Origin: Kiritimatiellia bacterium
GTDB taxonomy: Bacteria > Verrucomicrobiota > Kiritimatiellia > CAIVKH01
Reading direction: 5' to 3'
Length of the DNA: 64,000 bases
Assembly (NCBI GenBank): GCA_027493775.1
Contig: JAOSKE010000001.1
Location: forward strand, 1,196,917 to 1,260,916
The notes below the pieces were generated by a model, which saw nothing but the letters and a program-made list of their open reading frames with translations, did no database searches and was not told where the DNA came from. Positions 58,661 to 64,000 of the stretch are shown here, piece by piece (the stretch's first letter is position 1; each line of letters opens with the position of its first letter). The translations under genes were made by a program, and so were the position numbers.

Positions 58661-59248
58661 TCAGACATTTATAGCAAACCAGTTGGTTTCCATGCATTTG
58701 CGAAGGGAGGCTCTTGCGCGGTGCATAATCGTCCAGAAGTTTTGGGCCGAAATTCCGAGCGTCTCGCAAATGTCGTCGGTCTCCATTCCGTCCACTTCAC
58801 GCATGACAAACACACGGCGCGTCTGTTCGGATAGATGGTCTGCACAATGTTCAAATTGCCGCCAAAACTCATCGCGATCCATCTCCGCTATCCGCTCTTC
58901 CTGCCACTCCCTGGGCGTGTTCGGCCCGGCCTGCCAGTGCCCACGTTCGTTGAACGCCAGCGGCACCTCTGTCGTATCGTCCAGCAAGTCGCCCACCAAT
59001 AGTTCACGGCGGCCGCGGCGATAAAAATCAACGATTTTGTTTTTGAGGATTCCGGTCAGCCACGTGCGTTCGGCGGCGACACCCTTGTAGCGATCCCGCG
59101 CCTTTAACCCCGCAAGTAGCGTGTCTTGCACCAAATCTCGTGCGGTATGGTGGTCGCGCACACGGGCCAGGGCAAAGCGGTAGAGGTAGTCAGCATACTG
59201 CTCGACCCAGCGGTCGGGATCTAAAGGACTATCGGCAAGCTCGGTCAT
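58661..59248 (-). CDS. ECF-type sigma-70 factor
   Basis: 195 aa from ATG 59248 (MTELADSPLDPDRWVEQYAD). Region 2 is clear (YLYRFALARVRDHHTARDLV, QDTLLAGLKARDRYKG, AERTWLTGILKNKIVDFYRR) and region 4 has CADHLSEQTRRVFVMREVDG followed by METDDICETLGISAQNFWTI. The insert between regions 2 and 4 (ELLVGDLLDDTTEV...PREWQEERIAEM) fits the large ECF subgroup paired with small Cys-rich anti-sigma proteins. Directs RNA polymerase to a stress or envelope regulon; the targets are unknown. Confidence 0.9.
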   Translation of the reverse strand: MTELADSPLDPDRWVEQYADYLYRFALARVRDHHTARDLVQDTLLAGLKARDRYKGVAAERTWLTGILKNKIVDFYRRGRRELLVGDLLDDTTEVPLAFNERGHWQAGPNTPREWQEERIAEMDRDEFWRQFEHCADHLSEQTRRVFVMREVDGMETDDICETLGISAQNFWTIMHRARASLRKCMETNWFAINV

Positions 59249-59520
59249 ATCACGAGTAGAAGCGGCTATAGTATGCGGACGCCCGCCCCCTGCCAATTTC
59301 CAAATGCAGTCGCCGCAAAGCAGAGCGCTTTGTGAGTTTATTCTTGGCGACTTTACAAAAAACTGACAGAGTTAACCTTAACGCTTACGTACATGAATAC
59401 AGAGTGTCCTTACCGTTCGGTTGCACCGACGATCTCTGAATCGCCTGTCTGTTCCGCTTTTCTCACTTCATTTATCAACGATCCGGCATTTTTTCCTTGT
59501 CCGGATTGGAAAGGAAAACA

Positions 59521-62500
59521 ATGAAATTCGTTACACGTTTATGCGTCGCCACATTGGCATCGCTTTTTTTTGCGACAACGCAGAGCCCGGCACAAATTTA
59601 TCTGAACGCCGGAACGATTGACACCGACCAGCCAACAAAACAAAGCGCCGCGCGCTCCGCCGCGCCGAGCGGGAGCGATCTGCGCCTCGTGCAATTCGAT
59701 GGCCCGATTCAACCGGAGTGGGTGGCGAATCTTGAAGCCGCTGGCTACCGGATCGTGGACTACATCCCGGACTACACGTACTTGGTCTATGGCAACGCTG
59801 CGTCGCTCAACGCGCTGCGCGCGAAACCGCAACACGTTCGATGGGAGGGCGCGTATATCGCGAGTGACAAGATCAATCCGCGTATCTACAGAGATTCGTC
59901 CGAAGCGCGACGCGCCGCAAAAAACGGGCAGGACCTTTTCGCCATTCAGTTGATGGAAGACGCGGGGATGAATGCCGCGACGCTCGAATTGATTGAGAGC
60001 CTCAAGGATGCGCCGATCCGCAGCGTGGACACCAACGAGATGCTGCGCTTCGTAAACATTATCGTCTCGCTCCCCGAAGCGGCGCTATCGCAGATTGCGG
60101 AGCGGCCGGATGTCGTTTCGATCACCACATGGACGCCGCCGAAAAAGCGCGGCGAGCGCCAGGCGCAGATCGTCGCGGGCAACGTGAATCTCGCGGGAAG
60201 CCAGCCGTCCGGCCTGGGCTACTACGCATGGCTGCTGTCCAAGGGCTTCACGCAGGCTCAATTCGATGACTCCGGCCTCGTTGTGGACATCGCGGATGAC
60301 GGTTGGGATCTCGGCACGGCGAGCAGTCCGGCCAATCGCGAGTTTCGAAAATTTGGCGCGGTAGGACAGGCCAGCCGCATGAAATACTCGCGCAAGGGAA
60401 CGAACCTGGGCGCAAGCGGTTCACATGGCGCGGACGGACACGGAAACATCAACATCAGCATCGTCGGCGGCTTCAGCACCAATTCCGGGAGCCCTTTTGT
60501 TGACACGGACGGCTATCACCGCGGGCAAGGGATCAACCCCTTTGTGATAATGGGCAACACCAAAGTGTTTGAAGACGGTGGCTCTTGGGGTCCGAGCGCG
60601 ACGCAGGAACGTTCTTTCATTGCAACAAACTACTACGATGGCGTTCGCATCAGCTCGGATAGCTGGGGCATGCCGGGTGACGGGACGTACAATAGCGACG
60701 CGCAGAACTACGATACTTGGACGCGCGACTCACGGGCGGGCGTGGCCGGAAATCAGCAGGTGCTCTATGTCTTCGCCGCGGGCAACGACGGTCCGGGAAC
60801 AAAGACCATCGGCGAACCGGGCACGGGCAAAAACATCTTCTCCATTGGCGCAGCGGAAAATTACAATCAATTCGGAACGGACGGGTGCGCGGTACCCAAC
60901 TCCGGAGCAAATAACGCCAACGACATCATTGATTTTTTCGAGTCGCGGGCCCTGCACGGACAGCCGCGTCAAGCCCGATATCATGGCGCCGGGCACGCAT
61001 ATTGCCGGCGCGGCCAGTTTTTATTCCGGCTACACCGGCGAGGGGGTCTGCGACAAATACCAACCGGCTGGCCAGACGAACTACGCGGCATCCAGCGGCA
61101 CGAGCCACTCGACACCGGCTGTCGCGGGTGCCGCATCGCTGGTCTATCAGTATTTCATCAATCAAAGTTGGGCGATTCCAAGCCCCGCCATGATGAAGGC
61201 CTATCTGATGAATTCCACCCGCTATATGACCGGCGTGGATGCGAACGACACGCTGCCCTCCAATGCGCAGGGAATGGGCATGATTAATCTCGGCATCGCT
61301 TTCGATGGTGCGCCGCGCATTTTGCGCGACCAGCTCACCAATGAGATTTTCACAGCCTCTGGTCAGAGTCGCACCTACTTCGCACAGGTTGCTCAAACGA
61401 CCAACCCCGTCCGTGTCACACTCGGCTGGACCGACGCCCCCGGCTCCACGTCGGGCAATGCCTACAAGAACAACCTCGACATCGAGGTGACCGCAGGCGG
61501 GACGACCTACAAGGGCAACGTGTTCAACAAGCAGTTCTCCAAATCCGGCGGCAGCGCGGATATTCGCAACAACGTGGAAAGCGTCTTCCTCCCGACCGGT
61601 ACGGTCGGAACTGTCACCATCGTCGTCAAGGCGTTCAATATTAACTCCGATGGCGTGCCCGGCTACGGAGGTTCGCTGGATCAGGATTTTGTACTCGTGG
61701 GCTATAACCTCCAGGAAGTCGCGCCGAGCAATATGCCGCCGGTGCTCAACCCGATCGGCAACAAAAATGTCAACGCGACCAACGCCCTGTCGTTCAGCGT
61801 GACCGCGACCGACCCTGTGGACGGCGACCCGATCACGCTGACCGCCAGCAACCTGCCTTCCGGCGCCGTGTTCGGTTCTACAAATGGAAACGGCTCGTTT
61901 GAGTGGAGCGATTCCAATCCCCCCGGCTCCTATACGCCGACGTTCTACGCGACGGACAAAGACGGCTTCGTCAGCGAAACCATCACGATCTTCGTGTCGG
62001 ACGGAAGCTGCGCGCCCGCCCGCGTACTCGATGAAAACTTCGACGCAGGCGCGGGCGTCCCGGCAGGCTGGTCGAACAACTTGACCGCGAACGACACGGC
62101 TTCGGCACACTATAGCAGCGGCCCCAACTGCCGCGCCTTCGGGACCGGCGCATATCTCATCACGCCCGCTGTGGATTCGCCGACGCAACTCATGTTCTAT
62201 GTGGATGCCAGCAGTGGCGGAAACGGAAAAACAGGAACCGTTGAATACTCCACCAATGGCAGCACCTTCGTCTCGCTCGGCTCGTTCACGGCGAGCACCG
62301 CCGGAAGCGTGAAGACCTTTGCGCTCACGAGCTCACCCGACCTCTCCGCAGCACAGCAGGTGCGCTTCCGCTTCAGCTCCAGCTTCAATACGTGGTATCT
62401 CGACGACGTGATTGTGGATTCCGGTTGCGGCGGCGCGCCTCCGGTCAACACGCCACCCACCATCAGCGTGGCGGGCGGCACCAATCAAGGTGCGTTGGTC

Positions 62501-64000
62501 GGCCAGGCCTTGACCTTTGATGTCACGGCCGATGATGTGGACGGCGACACGGTCTTGCTGGAGATGCTCTCCGGCCCCGCCGGCGCAACCTTTGCCGACG
62601 ACGTCGGACCCGCTCCGCTACAGATCGGCTTTTCATGGACCCCCGCAGCGACCGGAACCTTCACCGCGGTCTTTGCGGCTGAAGACGACAGTTCCGGTGT
62701 TACACAGGGCGTCACCATCGTCGTCACCGAGCCCGTTGCGCCGCTCGACGCGCCCGTCATTCAGGCGGGCAGCGCCATCCAGACGAAGCAGTTTAATGCC
62801 AACTGGCTCGCGGTCTCCAATGCCACCGGCTACGTCCTCGATGTCTCCACCAACAGCTCCTTCGCAAGTGGCGGCGGCACGACGAATATCTCGGAAGACT
62901 TCTCGCTCTTTGTCACCGCCAACGGCTCGGTGGATCGCAGCGGCTCGCTGAACACCTATATGCACACCGCGGGCTGGACCGGCGAGAAGGTCTATGAAGA
63001 CGCCGGCCGCGCCAAGTTGGGCAGCGCCTCGGCTCGCGGCGTGCTCACGACGCCCACGATCGATCTCTCCGGGAATGGCGGCACCGCGACACTGCTCTTC
63101 GATCTCGGTAAGTACGGATCGGACGAGGGCCCGGTTCAAGTCCGCCATGCCCCGGATGGCGTCACGTTCGCGCAAGTCGGCGCGGACATCGCCCCGCCCG
63201 CGGCCATGACGCAGCAGAGCATTGAAATCACCGGCGGCACCGCATCCTCCAAGCTGCAACTGTATGCCAAGGGCTTGTCCAAGCATCGCTTCTACCTCGA
63301 CAACCTCGCCGTGGTGCAGGGCGGCGGCGCCGGAGACTACGTCCCTGGCTATGAACAACGCGACGTCGCCAATGTCACCACCTTCGCCGTCACCGGACTG
63401 ACGGAGGCCGTGACCTATCACTATCGCGTGAAGGCCTACAACAATGACACCAACAGCGCTTACTCCGCCGTGACCAACGTCACTACAGCGGCCGATGAAA
63501 ACGCGCCCTCGATCACCGTAACCACCGCGCCGCAATCCGTCGCTAATGTCGTCACGTCGTTCGATGTCGGCGGAACGGCGAATTCCAATGTGGTCGGTCA
63601 ACTCGCATGGACCAACGCGCTCAATGGCGCCAACGGCTCCATCGCTGCTGCCGCGAATTGGCTCATCAGCAGTATCCCGCTGGACGTCGGCGCAAACACA
63701 ATCACTGTGTCCGGCACCAACGCACTCGGCGACGCCGCCAGCGGTAGCGTCATCATCACGCGCCTCTCCGGCGGAGGCGGCGGCGCTGGAGAATGCACCA
63801 ACATCCTCTTCCAGGGCTTTGAACCAGGCGATGCCTGGGGCATTGTCACTGGCGCGGCGCAGGTTGCCAACACGACCGGATCCGGCGATACACCGCCCAA
63901 CGCGCGAATCCGAACCGGCTCCTATTCCTGGCAATCCGTCGGCAGCGCAACGCGCACCGTGGAACTGGTACGCGCCAGCATCGCCGACTACACGAATCGC
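59521..64000 (+). CDS. Very large secreted subtilisin-like (S8) protease with repeat C-terminus, truncated by window (one frame break)
   Basis: About 1,493 codons to the right edge, where it is still open. ATG 59521 follows GGAAAGGAAAAC and opens a signal peptide (MKFVTRLCVATLASLFFATT). The S8 domain has VVDIADDGWDLG (Asp), SHGADGHGNINISIVGG (His) and ASSGTSHSTPAVAGAASLVY (Ser). The frame breaks in six T at 60933-60938; five give IDFSSRGPCTDSRVKPDIMA, the usual S8 strand before the Ser. After about residue 730 come Ig/cadherin-like modules (PPVLNPIGNKNVNATNALSF, PPTISVAGGTNQGALVGQAL), jelly-roll-like and fibronectin III-like segments (TYHYRVKAYNN). Probably a large surface or secreted proteolytic adhesin. 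Confidence 0.85.

Noticed and set aside
59249-59520. Possible small gene or ncRNA between the sigma factor and protease genes
   Set aside because: No plausible small ORF or folded structure stands out; treated as the divergent promoter region.
60926-63934. Two long minus-strand frames (about 420 and 433 codons)
   Set aside because: Antisense of the protease's repeat region; Gly/Ala/Arg/Val-rich with no domain.

Overview
The window is 64 kb of moderately GC-rich bacterial chromosome. It carries a PEP-CTERM-tailed exported protein, a type IV prepilin-like secreted protein, large secreted glycan-active proteins, a Gfo/Idh/MocA oxidoreductase, a DUF4832-type protein with a calcium-binding tail, and an ECF sigma factor with a small Cys-containing partner. 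That mix points to the PVC superphylum, probably Kiritimatiellota, Lentisphaerae or Verrucomicrobia. The taxonomic placement is inference; no rRNA, tRNA or CRISPR array was recognised.

Layout. (1) 1-16.5 kb, minus strand: a glycan-utilisation locus with a NahK-like sugar kinase, prepilin-like protein, oxidoreductase, two CBM9-like secreted proteins (one fused to a DUF4832-type barrel), two giant paralogous TIM-barrel proteins with discoidin-like C-termini, a PEP-CTERM protein and an SSS-family transporter. Two similar operator-like palindromes sit in front of the two apparent transcription units. (2) 16.8-18.5 kb: an AbiE-type toxin-antitoxin pair between two copies of a direct repeat. (3) 18.5-25.5 kb: hybrid histidine kinase, BaiN/HI0933-type flavoprotein, YlbF-family protein with a Cys-rich tail, PriA. 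(4) 25.7-31.4 kb: a LysM protein, then a sugar-type ABC operon (TPR lipoprotein, binding protein, RidA, fused double permease, no ATPase). (5) 31.5-37.7 kb: three-subunit molybdenum hydroxylase, HypF, DUF2892 protein. (6) 37.7-45.7 kb: thioredoxin, a fumarase/aspartase-sdhCAB cluster, Rsm22-like methyltransferase, pseudouridine synthase. (7) 45.8-50.2 kb: alpha/beta hydrolase, prpC, prpB, dihydropyrimidinase. (8) 50.3-51.4 kb: a REP-type (Y1) transposase element with perfect 22-bp terminal inverted repeats. (9) 51.4-57.1 kb: ilvC, a RecB/Cas4-like nuclease, a double thioredoxin protein, folK, dapB, dapA. (10) 57.3-64 kb: histidine kinase, putative anti-sigma and ECF sigma, and a very large subtilisin-like protease running off the right edge.

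At 18 places in 17 genes a conserved protein switches reading frame, and in each gene one single-base change per break restores a full-length protein. Nearly all lie in runs of 3-7 identical bases, in housekeeping as well as accessory genes. I therefore treat them as probable sequence errors, not pseudogenes, and give each affected gene as one feature spanning the break. Many adjacent genes overlap as ATGA, indicating tightly coupled operons.
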